Part shown: in pieces, positions 33,546-41,618 of the stretch
Layout of the letters: the number at the start of each line of letters is the position of its first letter
Position numbering within the stretch: position 1 is the first letter of the stretch
DNA from: Rhodobiaceae bacterium UBA7804
GTDB lineage: Bacteria; Pseudomonadota; Alphaproteobacteria; Parvibaculales; Parvibaculaceae
Direction of reading: 5' to 3'
NCBI GenBank assembly: GCA_002480495.1
Contig: DLCG01000019.1
Location: 14,698 to 78,697, forward strand
DNA: 64,000 nucleotides
Program-made: the position numbers and the translations under genes
The notes under the pieces: model-generated
What the model was told of the DNA's origin: nothing
Databases searched by the model: none
The model's input: the letters and a program-made list of their open reading frames with translations, nothing else

Positions 33546-34586
33546 ATGGAGGATCTCGCTTCCCGCATCGCTGCCTATCTCGCGCACCGGATGCCTGCCG
33601 CATCCGGCATCGAGGTGAGCGGCATATCGCGTATTCACGGCGGCGCCAGCCGCGAAACCTTCCGTCTCCGCGCAAGCTGGCAGGAGGGCGGGGCGAGGAT
33701 CGAGCGTGCGCTCATCCTGCGCCGCGATCCCGTCGCAAGCCTGATCGAGACGGAACGCGACATCGAATACAACGCCTATCGGGCCTTCCATCCGACGGGG
33801 CTTCCGGTGCCCGAGCCGCTCTATCTCGAAACGGATCTCCAGTGGCTCGACAGGCCCTTCTTCGTGATGGAGCAGATCGAGGGCTGCGCCGCGGGCTCGC
33901 CCTTCAACGCCGACCCCTACGGGCCCCTCGCCGAGAAGATCGGCAGGCAGTTCTGGACCCATCTCGGTCATATCGCCGCCGCCGATCCGCATGGCATCGG
34001 CTTCGCGGCGAACATGGAAGAGATCGCGCCGGACGAGTGCTGGAAGCGCGAGCTCGACAAGTGGGAAAAGGTGATCGACGAGGACGAGCTCGAGCCGCAG
34101 CCGATCGCCCGCGCCGCAATCCGCTGGCTTCGCCGCAATCCGCCCACGCCCGCGGAAAGGATTTCGGTCGTGCATGGCGATTATCGCACCGGCAACTTCC
34201 TTTATGACGGGGAAGGCAATATCCGGGCGATCCTCGACTGGGAGATGTGCCATCTCGGCGATCCCTTGGAGGATGTCGCATGGGCGGCCGATCCGCTCTG
34301 GGCCTTCGAGCGGGCCGAGCGTCCCGGCGGCATGATCGCGCGCGAGGAAGCCTTGCGCATCTGGGAAGAGGCGAGCGGTCTCAAGGCCGATCCCGTCCGC
34401 CTGCGCTGGTGGGAGATATTCAACTCGCTGAAGGGGCTGGCGATCTGGATTTCCTCCGGCAAGGAATATCAGACCGGGGCGAACCGCGATCCGATCCTCG
34501 CCTTTCCGAGCTGGTATTGCACCGATGTCCATAATCGCGTCCTGGCGCACAGGCTCGCCGAACTTTCGAAGGAGGCCCGCGCATGA
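33546..34586 (+). CDS. APH-family phosphotransferase-like protein
   Basis: This 346-residue aminoglycoside-phosphotransferase-fold protein has a nucleotide loop at ISRIHGGASRETFRLR, a catalytic loop VVHGDYRTGNFLYDGEG (Asp and Asn) and a metal motif ILDWEMCHLGDPLEDVAW. It belongs to the group often found beside acyl-CoA dehydrogenases and lipid or steroid catabolism genes, where it is thought to phosphorylate small alcohols. It is not likely to give drug resistance. The ATG at 33546 has GAGGG five bases upstream. A GTG at 33534 would overlap the previous stop. The next gene overlaps by 4 bp. Confidence 0.85.
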   Translation: MEDLASRIAAYLAHRMPAASGIEVSGISRIHGGASRETFRLRASWQEGGARIERALILRRDPVASLIETERDIEYNAYRAFHPTGLPVPEPLYLETDLQWLDRPFFVMEQIEGCAAGSPFNADPYGPLAEKIGRQFWTHLGHIAAADPHGIGFAANMEEIAPDECWKRELDKWEKVIDEDELEPQPIARAAIRWLRRNPPTPAERISVVHGDYRTGNFLYDGEGNIRAILDWEMCHLGDPLEDVAWAADPLWAFERAERPGGMIAREEALRIWEEASGLKADPVRLRWWEIFNSLKGLAIWISSGKEYQTGANRDPILAFPSWYCTDVHNRVLAHRLAELSKEARA

Positions 34587-35032
34587 AGCCCGATGTCGGA
34601 ACCGTGATGCACGGCTTTTTCGGAACGCTGCTCGGAGAGATTGCGCCTCATCTGGGCGCGGAATACTCGATGGGCAATGTCGGCATCATGGGCATGATGA
34701 TGTACATGGTCGCGGAGGAATATGACCGCGCCGCCGATATCCGCGCGACGGAAAACAGGGAGATGCGTTCGCTCTTCTCCCATGCAGCGACGCTCGTCAC
34801 CGAGCCTGCGCTGAAGGCGAAGCTTTCATCCGCGGCGGCGGAAAAGGAAACCTCGCTCCGCATTCAGGCGCTGAACGCCCGCAATGCGGCTCTGCAGAAC
34901 CTGCTGATCGAGTTGCAGGCTCATGCGGAGGCGTCGGACGCCGGATGGGCGCGCAATCTCGAGGCCCGCATCTGGGACTATCTCGTGGCCGCCGCCGAGC
35001 GGCGCAAGCTGCCGCTGCCGTCCTTCGGATAG
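34583..35032 (+). CDS. Hypothetical helical protein of the catabolic island
   Basis: I do not recognise this 149-residue protein. It is mainly helical. The first part (residues 4-47) reads TVMHGFFGTLLGEIAPHLGAEYSMGNVGIMGMMMYMVAEEYDR and is Met-rich and hydrophobic. The rest is amphipathic and charged (SLRIQALNARNAALQNLLIELQAHAE looks like a coiled coil). It overlaps the kinase-like gene by 4 bp (ATGA), so it is translationally coupled and probably functions with it. No catalytic motif or metal site is seen. Confidence 0.75.
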   Translation: MKPDVGTVMHGFFGTLLGEIAPHLGAEYSMGNVGIMGMMMYMVAEEYDRAADIRATENREMRSLFSHAATLVTEPALKAKLSSAAAEKETSLRIQALNARNAALQNLLIELQAHAEASDAGWARNLEARIWDYLVAAAERRKLPLPSFG

Positions 35033-35098
35033 GGCGCTCTTCCCCCGGACCTGCCGCCGCGCTATCACTCGGTCGCAGCGTCCGGGGTTTCCCTTTCC

Positions 35099-36301
35099 AT
35101 GTCTCTCGCCATTCGCCTTGCGACCGTCTACGGCACGATGTTCCTGTTCACGGGCGTCTATCTGCCGTTCTTTCCCGTATGGCTGAAGTCCAAGGGGCTC
35201 GATGCGGGCGAGATTTCCCTCGTCGTCGCGCTTTCGCTCTTCCTGCGTATCGTGGTGAGTCCCTTTTTCGCGTCCCTGGCCGACCGGCTGGACGACAGGC
35301 GCCGCGTTGCGCTCTGGCTGGCCTGGGCGTCGCTTGCCTGCGCGGGGTTGCTCCTCATGGCCGAGGGGTTCGGGCCGATCCTTCTCATTGCGCTCGTTCT
35401 CAATGCCGTCTTCCCGTCGATCTCGCCGCTGGTCGAAACCATCGCCATGCGCGCGCGGATCGAAGAGGGCATGAACTACGGCCGTGTCCGCATGTGGGGT
35501 TCGATCACCTTCATCGCCGCAAGCGCCGGCGCGGGCTGGCTTCTCGAATGGACGGCGCCTTCCGTCATAGCCCTGTGTTTCGTCGCCGCGCTTCTGTGCA
35601 ATGTCGCAGGCGCCTGGCTCCTGCCGGAGGATGCGCCGCGAAAGGCCAGGCCCCACGCGCCGCGTTCGCGCTTCGCCGACGTGCTGGAAATCGGGCGGCA
35701 TCCCGTTTTCGTTTTCTTCGTGCTCGCCGCGAGCCTCACCCAGGCGACCCATGCCGTCTATTACGCCTTCGGCTCGCTCGCCTGGCAGGCGCAGGGCTAT
35801 TCGGACATGGTGATCGGCCTGCTCTGGGCGACGGGTGTCGTGGCCGAGATCGTTCTTTTCTACATCTCCGGCCCGTTAATGGCGCGGATCGGCGCCGTCA
35901 GGCTCGTCATGCTGGCTGCGGCCGCCGCCATTCTCCGCTGGACGGTGACGGCGCTCGATCCGCCGGTCGCGCTTCTCTTCGTCATGCAGGCGCTTCACGC
36001 CTTCACCTTCGGCGCGGCCCATCTCGGCGCGGTGCAGTTCGTGGCGCAGGCGGCGCCGCCGCGTCTTGCGGCCACCGCGCAGAGCCTTTACGCGGCAATG
36101 GCGTCCGGCGTTATCATGGGACTGGTGACAATCGGCATCGGTCCCATATATGAAGCTCTCGGGCCCCATGCCTATTTCGTGATGGCGGGGGCGGGCGCGG
36201 TGTCGCTCGCGGGGGCCTTCATGGTGGGGCTTCGCTGGAAGGGCGAGGTTCTCGCCGCAGAGGATGAAGGCGAGGAAAGGCAAGAAGAACATGGCCATTG
36301 A
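35099..36301 (+). CDS. MFS transporter, HcaT/MFS_1-like
   Basis: This 400-residue, twelve-helix secondary transporter starts with LATVYGTMFLFTGVYLPFFPVWLKSKGLDAGEISLVVALSLFLRIVVSPFFASLADRL, the hallmark of the 3-phenylpropionate (HcaT) and LacY-like subgroup. RVRMWGSITFIAASAGAGWLLEW is the matching helix-4/5 motif. The tail (EDEGEERQEEHGH) is acidic. The ATG at 35099 begins directly with the first helix. The stop lies inside the start of the TauD gene (11-bp overlap). It probably imports or exports an aromatic or acid substrate of the island. Confidence 0.9.
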   Translation: MSLAIRLATVYGTMFLFTGVYLPFFPVWLKSKGLDAGEISLVVALSLFLRIVVSPFFASLADRLDDRRRVALWLAWASLACAGLLLMAEGFGPILLIALVLNAVFPSISPLVETIAMRARIEEGMNYGRVRMWGSITFIAASAGAGWLLEWTAPSVIALCFVAALLCNVAGAWLLPEDAPRKARPHAPRSRFADVLEIGRHPVFVFFVLAASLTQATHAVYYAFGSLAWQAQGYSDMVIGLLWATGVVAEIVLFYISGPLMARIGAVRLVMLAAAAAILRWTVTALDPPVALLFVMQALHAFTFGAAHLGAVQFVAQAAPPRLAATAQSLYAAMASGVIMGLVTIGIGPIYEALGPHAYFVMAGAGAVSLAGAFMVGLRWKGEVLAAEDEGEERQEEHGH

Positions 36302-37148
36302 AGTCATCCCGACCGGCGCCGCGCTCGGCGCGGAAGTTCGCGGGCTCGATCTCTCGAAGCCGCTCACCGATGCCGAGTTCGAGGCCGTTCAGCAGGCCTG
36401 GTACGATCACATCGTTCTTCTCTTCCGTGGACAGAAGATCGACGACGACGATCTCGTCCGTTTCTCCGCGCGTTTCGGCGAACTCGACATCGCGCCGGCC
36501 AGCGCGACCGACATGGCGGGCGGGCAGGCGCTCTCGCGTCCCGAGATATGGATCATCTCCAACGTGGTCGAGAACGGGAGGCCCATCGGCGCGCTGGGCG
36601 ACAAGGAAGCGGAGTGGCATACCGACATGTCCTATGTCGCGGAGCCGCCCATGGCGAGCGTTCTCTATTCGCTCGAAATCCCCGATAGGGGCGGCGATAC
36701 GAGTTTCGCCAATATGTACAAGGCGCTTGAGGAACTTCCCGCCGATCTGCGCGCCGCCGTCGAGGGCCGTATCTGCAATCACGATGCGAGCATGACGAGC
36801 GTGGGCGAACTTCGCGCGGGCGCCGAGGCGGTCGTGGATGTGCGCACGGCGCCGGGCGCGAAACATCCCGTCATCCGCACGCATCCCGCGACGGGCGGCA
36901 AGTCGCTCTATCTCGGACGCCGCCTCAACGCTTATCTCGAGGGATACTCCGTCGAGGAAAGCGAAAGACTTCTCGACCGGCTCTGGGCCCATTGCGCGAA
37001 ACCCGAATTTTCGTGGACGCACAAATGGCAGGTCGGCGACCTTCTCATCTGGGACAATCGCTGCGCGATTCATCGCCGCGACGGTTTCGATGGCAGTCAG
37101 CGGCGTGTCATGCATCGCACGCAGATCAAGGGACGCGCCCCGCGCTGA
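36291..37148 (+). CDS. TauD/TfdA-family 2-oxoglutarate-dependent dioxygenase
   Basis: This 285-residue Fe(II)/2-oxoglutarate dioxygenase begins EVIPTGAALGAEVRGLDLSKPL as usual. Iron ligands are His110 and Asp112 in AEWHTDMSY and a distal His in LIWDNRCAIHRRDGFDGSQRR. The following Arg in the same loop is the likely 2-oxoglutarate anchor. The family cleaves taurine, 2,4-D and related substrates by hydroxylation. The GDKEAEWHTDMSY form is closer to TfdA/alpha-ketoglutarate sulfonate enzymes, but the substrate cannot be read out. The ATG at 36291 follows GAGGAAAGGCAAG and overlaps the MFS stop by 11 bp. Confidence 0.92.
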   Translation: MAIEVIPTGAALGAEVRGLDLSKPLTDAEFEAVQQAWYDHIVLLFRGQKIDDDDLVRFSARFGELDIAPASATDMAGGQALSRPEIWIISNVVENGRPIGALGDKEAEWHTDMSYVAEPPMASVLYSLEIPDRGGDTSFANMYKALEELPADLRAAVEGRICNHDASMTSVGELRAGAEAVVDVRTAPGAKHPVIRTHPATGGKSLYLGRRLNAYLEGYSVEESERLLDRLWAHCAKPEFSWTHKWQVGDLLIWDNRCAIHRRDGFDGSQRRVMHRTQIKGRAPR

Positions 37149-37186
37149 CGCGCCGTCGCCCTTGCGTCAATTTTCCGCCGTTTGAC

Positions 37187-37219
37187 TTTGCCCGCAGATA
37201 CGCCAGTTTCTGCGGCAAA
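37187..37219. promoter_or_regulatory. Inverted repeat upstream of the MDR oxidoreductase
   Basis: TTTGCCCGCAGA and TCTGCGGCAAA are inverted repeats with one bulged base and a 10-bp loop. It lies 27 bp before the ATG at 37246 and after the TauD stop. It could be an operator for the last gene of the island or a weak hairpin. A TTGACT sequence overlaps the left arm. Confidence 0.35.
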
Positions 37220-37245
37220 AGCATTCGCCAAATGGAGGAAAACAA

Positions 37246-38256
37246 ATGCGCGCTTTGGTGCTTGAGGGCAATTTCGGTATCGAAAATCTGAAGCTCAAGG
37301 AGCGGGACGTGCCGAAGGCGGGTCCCGGTCAGGTCGTGCTGAAGATGAGGGCCGGCTCGCTCAATTACCGCGACCTCGCCACCGTCACTTTCGGCGGCAA
37401 TCCCAACCTTCTGCCGCTCGTGCCGTTGTCGGATGGCTGCGGCGAAGTCGTCGAGGTGGGCGAGGGCGTCACGCGCCTGAAGAAGGGCGACCGCGTCGCC
37501 CCGAGTTTCTTTCAGGGCTGGCTCGCGGGCGGTCCCGTTGCGCAGCAGCTCGGGCCGACGGCGCTCGGCAGCCCGATCGACGGTTGCGCGCAGGAATATA
37601 TGGTGCTTTCCGCCGAGGGCATGTCCAGGGCGCCCGCCAATCTGTCCGATGAAGAAGTCGCCTGTCTTCCCTGCGCCGCGCTCACGGCCTGGCGTGCGCT
37701 CGTCGTCGAAGGCAATCTGAAAGCGGGCGACACCGTTCTCGTGCAGGGCACGGGCGGCGTTTCCATCTTCGCGCTGCAATTCGCAAAGGCGATGGGCGCG
37801 CGGGTGATCGTCACATCGTCCTCCGACGAAAAGATCGAGCGCGCGAAGAAGCTTGGCGCGGACGATGCGATCAACTACCGGGAAAAGCCCGACTGGGAAC
37901 AGGAGGCCCGCCGTCTCACGGGCGGGCGCGGCGTCGATCACATCGTTGAAGTCGGCGGCGCCGATACTTTCCCGCGTTCCATCATGGCGGCCCGCGTCGG
38001 CGGTCATGTCGCGGTGATCGGCATTCTCTCCGGCCTCACGAAAGACGTGAACGTCGCCGCGATCTTCGCGCAGAACCTCAAAATCAGCGGCATCACCGTC
38101 GGCAGCCGCACGCATTTCGAGGAGATGTCCCGTGCGATCGAGCAGAACGACATCCACCCCGTCATCGACAAGCGTTTCGCGCTGGACGAGGCGCAGGAAG
38201 CTTTCCGCCTCATGCAGGGCGCGTCGCACTTCGGCAAGATCGTGCTGAATATCTGA
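37246..38256 (+). CDS. MDR-family NAD(P)H-dependent oxidoreductase (quinone oxidoreductase-like)
   Basis: This 336-residue medium-chain reductase has a GroES-like half (residues 1-130) with AGSLNYRDLATVTFGGNPNLLPLVPLSDGCGEVVEVGEGV. The Rossmann half has TVLVQGTGGVSIFALQFAKAMGARVIVTSSS. The catalytic zinc Cys-His-Cys set and the structural four-Cys lobe of alcohol dehydrogenases are absent, and NYRD is typical of zinc-independent quinone/enoyl reductases. CTTAGAA-like AATGGAGGAAAAC precedes the ATG at 37246. It closes the catabolic run and may reduce a product of the P450 or TauD step. Confidence 0.88.
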   Translation: MRALVLEGNFGIENLKLKERDVPKAGPGQVVLKMRAGSLNYRDLATVTFGGNPNLLPLVPLSDGCGEVVEVGEGVTRLKKGDRVAPSFFQGWLAGGPVAQQLGPTALGSPIDGCAQEYMVLSAEGMSRAPANLSDEEVACLPCAALTAWRALVVEGNLKAGDTVLVQGTGGVSIFALQFAKAMGARVIVTSSSDEKIERAKKLGADDAINYREKPDWEQEARRLTGGRGVDHIVEVGGADTFPRSIMAARVGGHVAVIGILSGLTKDVNVAAIFAQNLKISGITVGSRTHFEEMSRAIEQNDIHPVIDKRFALDEAQEAFRLMQGASHFGKIVLNI

Positions 38257-38286
38257 ATCCGATTTGGGGTGTGGGGCGGGCTCGCC

Positions 38287-39273
38287 TCACCCCCATAATT
38301 CCCGTTCCGGCGGATAGACGAGGCTTCCCTCGTAGCGGAGCGCCGGTTCGCGATCCTTCGCGAGCAGCAGCGGCCCGTCGAGATCGACATAGTCCGCCTG
38401 TTGCGCGACGAGCATGGCGGGCGCCATGGCGAGCGAGGTTGCCACCATGCAGCCCACCATCACGCGCAGCTTCCTGAGTTTGGCGCAGCGAATGACGGCG
38501 AGCGCCTCGGTCAGCCCGCCCGTCTTGTCGAGCTTCACGTTGACGAAGTCGTAGAGCCCGACCAGCCTGCGCATGCCTTCGAGCCCATGCGCGCTTTCAT
38601 CCGCGCAGAGCGGCACCGGGCTCTCGATCCCGCGCAGCACCTCGTCATCCTTCGCAGGGAGAGGCTGCTCGATCAGCGACACGCCGAGCCGGGCGAATTC
38701 GCGCGCCAGCGGAAGCACATCTTCAGGCTTCCAGCCTTCATTGGCATCGACGATGAGCGCCGCGTTCGGCGCGCCCGCCCGCACGGCCTCGACGCGCGCC
38801 ACGTCTTCGTCGCCGCCTTGCCCGAGCTTCAGTTTCAGGATCGGCCGTTTCGCCGCCTTCGCCGCCGCCTCGCGCATGTCGTCCGGCGCGGCGAGGCTCA
38901 GCGTATAGGCGGTGGTCAGCGCGCGAGGGGCGGTGAGCGAGGCGAGTTCCCATGCGGGCTTGCAGGCGAGTTTCGCTTCCAGGTCCCAGAGCGCGCAATC
39001 GAGCGCGTTGCGAGCCGCACCGCGCGGCATGGCGCGTTGCAGTTCCTCGCGGCTCATGCCGTCGGCTATGGCCTGCTGCTGTCCCTTGATTGCGGCGAGG
39101 ACGTCCTTCTCGTTCTCGCCATAGCGCGCGTAAGGAACGCATTCGCCCTGGCCCGTCAGCCCGTTCTCGCTGACGCGGGCCACCACCACGCGCGCCTCCG
39201 TCTTCGCGCCGCGCGAGATGGTAAAGGCCCCGGAGATCGGCCAGGACTGGATTTCGGCGGATATCTCGCGCAT
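38287..39273 (-). CDS. Dipeptide epimerase (L-Ala-D/L-Glu epimerase type)
   Basis: This 328-residue enolase-superfamily protein of the muconate-lactonizing subgroup shows the acid-base lysines in LKLKLGQGG (Lys147/Lys149). The metal ligands are Asp176 in VDANEGW, Glu202 in IEQPLPAKDD and Asp225 in CADESAHG. The second base is Lys247 in NVKLDKTGG. Its role is racemising Ala-Glu dipeptides in murein recycling or related dipeptides. The ATG at 39273 starts a normal N-terminus (MREISAEIQSWPISGAFTISRG). It converges on the MDR gene and lies just downstream of the response regulator, with no sign of an operon with it. Confidence 0.9.
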   Translation of the reverse strand: MREISAEIQSWPISGAFTISRGAKTEARVVVARVSENGLTGQGECVPYARYGENEKDVLAAIKGQQQAIADGMSREELQRAMPRGAARNALDCALWDLEAKLACKPAWELASLTAPRALTTAYTLSLAAPDDMREAAAKAAKRPILKLKLGQGGDEDVARVEAVRAGAPNAALIVDANEGWKPEDVLPLAREFARLGVSLIEQPLPAKDDEVLRGIESPVPLCADESAHGLEGMRRLVGLYDFVNVKLDKTGGLTEALAVIRCAKLRKLRVMVGCMVATSLAMAPAMLVAQQADYVDLDGPLLLAKDREPALRYEGSLVYPPERELWG

Positions 39274-39364
39274 CGCGGCGGGTTCGTCTCTTTGTGTGAA
39301 AGGAATGAAAAACTGGCGCGCGATGATGGCTTTTGTGTGTGATCTCTCCAAGCCCCAATTTGGG

Positions 39365-40075
39365 TCATGTCTGACGAGATTGGTCTCCCTTCGCGCCGGT
39401 AAAGACGTAGCCGGCGCCATAGACTGTCTTGAAGGGCGGAGCGTGCCTGCTTGCGGATTCGATTTTGCGGCGCAGGCGGCGAACCACAGCGTCGAGATTC
39501 CGCGGGTCGTTTCCTGCGGATAGGACAGACCGGCTCTGGGGAATATGCGGTGCGGCCATGAGCGGCCTCAGAAATGCGATTTCCGTCGCGGTAAGAGAGA
39601 CCGAGCTTCCATCCGGGGTGTGCAGGCGCCAATTGATTTCATCGAGTTGCCAGTCAGACAGAGAACCATCGGCGCTGGAGGGTAGAGTGACGAGCCGGCG
39701 CATGAGGTTGCGGCAGCAGGTTTCGATTTCACGCAAAGATGCGGTTTTGACCAGATATATGTCGGCGCCTGCGCCTCTTCCCGCGAGGCGGTGCTCCTCA
39801 TCGCCGTAGGCGGTAAGGACGATGATGCCAACAGAGAGGTCGTATCGCCGGCGTGTCGCGGCGGCGATCTCCAGTCCGCTCCCATCCGGGAGTGCGAGGT
39901 CGAGAACGATAATATCGGGGCGGTCGTGCAGAAGGTAGTCGAGGCTTTCCGCGCAACTCCCGGAATGATCTACCCGCCAGCCATGGCCGGAAAGATATTC
40001 GACGAGGTCGATGCGCAGCGCCGGTTCGTCTTCAACGACGAGGATGCGTCCATCATGTATCACGGTGGACCTCAT
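39365..40075 (-). CDS. OmpR-family response regulator
   Basis: This 236-residue two-component regulator has a receiver domain with the acidic pair VVEDEPAL, phosphoacceptor Asp59 in IIVLDLALPDG, Thr/Ser switch in IVLTAYG and Lys110 in YLVKTAS. The linker leads to a winged-helix DNA-binding domain whose recognition region ends in AVVRRLRRKIE and the wing FKTVYGAGYVF. It overlaps the histidine kinase gene by 23 bp, so the two are a cognate pair. Target inference: the autotransporter gene diverges upstream of the kinase. The promoter is not marked within the gene pair. Confidence 0.93.
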   Translation of the reverse strand: MRSTVIHDGRILVVEDEPALRIDLVEYLSGHGWRVDHSGSCAESLDYLLHDRPDIIVLDLALPDGSGLEIAAATRRRYDLSVGIIVLTAYGDEEHRLAGRGAGADIYLVKTASLREIETCCRNLMRRLVTLPSSADGSLSDWQLDEINWRLHTPDGSSVSLTATEIAFLRPLMAAPHIPQSRSVLSAGNDPRNLDAVVRRLRRKIESASRHAPPFKTVYGAGYVFTGAKGDQSRQT

Positions 40076-41378
40076 GCAACGTGAGCGTCACTTCCGTACC
40101 GCCTCCGTTTCGAGGTGAGATAGAGATGTCGCCATCGTAGCGAGCCGCGAGGCGTTTGGCGGTGAAGAGTCCCAGGCCAGTCCCGTCATATCCCTTGGTA
40201 TTCCCGGCCCGGAAGAACCTGCTTCCCAATTGCTCGCGCTCGGCCGGGGCGCCTGGCCCGATGCCCCGATCGCTTACCTTCAAGGTGACGCTTCCTTCGT
40301 GCTTTGTCAGTACCAGCTTTATCGGACTGCCGTCAGGTGCATATTTGAGAGCGTTGTCGAGGAGATTTGAAACGATGATGGCAATCGAGTCCCGATCTCC
40401 GTCGAAGTCCAGCCGCTGAGGCATGTCGAACACGAAACGCGGCGCGGCTGCGAGTTGTCTGATGAGTTTGGCCAGATCGAATGCGGAGTTGTGCTCTCCG
40501 CCGGGCGCGGCAAGACCCGACGACAGAAACGCTTCCACGAGCCGGTTCATCCGGTCCGTCGCCTGACGGATATGGACTACGCGGCGCGCGAGCGCCGGTT
40601 CGGTTTGGCGGTTGAGTGTTTCCAGCATTTCGCTCGCCCGCGCGATCGTGGCGAGAGGCGTTCGCAACTCATGGCTCAGCATGAGCAACTTGCTCCGTTC
40701 ATCCTCGACATATGAGAGCAACTCGGCGCGCAAGCGCACGCCGACCAGAATTGCGGTCATCAATCCCATGAACAGAAAAGAGAGCAGGTGAATCAGAAGA
40801 TATATTTCCTGATAGGCGTTGGTTCCGACGAGGGATTCGGGCGGGAGCAAGAACGCCCCCGCGGCGCGGCACAAAGCTGCCAGGACGATCAGACAGCACC
40901 ATCCCGTCATTATGTATCGCAACGAAGCCGGTTGTCTGCGATCGCGCAGAAACATGCTTGCGCAGGCGCCGTAGCAAAGACCGATTAGCAGGGAGAACAG
41001 GCTGATCCGGATGACGATGCCATCCGGCCAGAGCAGCATCAGTACCGGCCATCCCAGAACGACGGTCGCCAATATTGCGACTTCGACAGCATTCATCCGT
41101 GGACGTTCCAGGAAACGGGCGAAACCTTCGAGCATGAGCACCATGCTGGATGCGGCTAGTGCATTTCCCAGCCATGTCGCCACGAAGGTCCCCGCGGACG
41201 GCGCTTCGGGCGAAGCGAGCAGTAGCAGGAGGAACCCTGCGCTTCGGGCGCCGAACGATGCGGCTAGCGGCAGCATTCCGGGAATTTGTCTTTGCGCGCG
41301 ATAGAGGATCAGACCGCAAGCACAGAACAGCGCATCGGCAATGATCGCGACAATGAGAATGGTTTGAGCTTGCAGCAT
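40053..41378 (-). CDS. Seven-transmembrane histidine kinase
   Basis: This 441-residue sensor has seven hydrophobic segments in residues 5-215 with little periplasmic sequence (LILYRAQRQIPG, LASPEAPSAG, PPESLVGTN loops), so the stimulus is likely sensed in or at the membrane. The kinase core has the H box LLMLSHELRTPLATI (His236), the N box IVSNLLDNALKYAPDG, then DRGIGPG and GYDGTGLGLFTAKRLA. This matches the 7TM-HK arrangement rather than PAS or HAMP sensors. It overlaps the regulator gene by 23 bp and diverges from the autotransporter across a 240-bp AT-rich spacer. Confidence 0.92.
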   Translation of the reverse strand: MLQAQTILIVAIIADALFCACGLILYRAQRQIPGMLPLAASFGARSAGFLLLLLASPEAPSAGTFVATWLGNALAASSMVLMLEGFARFLERPRMNAVEVAILATVVLGWPVLMLLWPDGIVIRISLFSLLIGLCYGACASMFLRDRRQPASLRYIMTGWCCLIVLAALCRAAGAFLLPPESLVGTNAYQEIYLLIHLLSFLFMGLMTAILVGVRLRAELLSYVEDERSKLLMLSHELRTPLATIARASEMLETLNRQTEPALARRVVHIRQATDRMNRLVEAFLSSGLAAPGGEHNSAFDLAKLIRQLAAAPRFVFDMPQRLDFDGDRDSIAIIVSNLLDNALKYAPDGSPIKLVLTKHEGSVTLKVSDRGIGPGAPAEREQLGSRFFRAGNTKGYDGTGLGLFTAKRLAARYDGDISISPRNGGGTEVTLTLHEVHRDT

Positions 41379-41443
41379 GGCGAACCACTATCGCCGGGCA
41401 AGCGATTCCTCTCAAGCATTCACGCGGTCAGAAATAGTCAGAT

Positions 41444-41535
41444 TTGGACATAAACAAACATAGTTTGATTGTTTTCAATATAATGTTCGTTTTGAACTAC
41501 TTATATTCGAATATTAGTAATTCATTATTGGAATC
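41444..41535 (+). promoter_or_regulatory. AT-rich promoter region of the autotransporter
   Basis: This patch is far lower in GC than the rest of the window. It holds a perfect TATAAT (41479-41484), a palindrome ATATTCGAATAT (41503-41514) and GTTCG-TTTT-GAAC (41485-41497). A good -35 element is not obvious, which is compatible with activation by the neighbouring response regulator. Confidence 0.5.
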
Positions 41536-41618
41536 CCTTTGTATTCTTCTCTCTGAATGTTTCGATTCGTCTCTCGCATGAGGCGGATCGCCCCGTTCGG
41601 CAAACAGGGAGACAGGCC

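Noticed and set aside
33546..34586. Aminoglycoside-resistance kinase
   Set aside because: The APH fold is broad. The neighbours are catabolic genes and the subgroup is the one found with lipid catabolism, so drug resistance is not supported.
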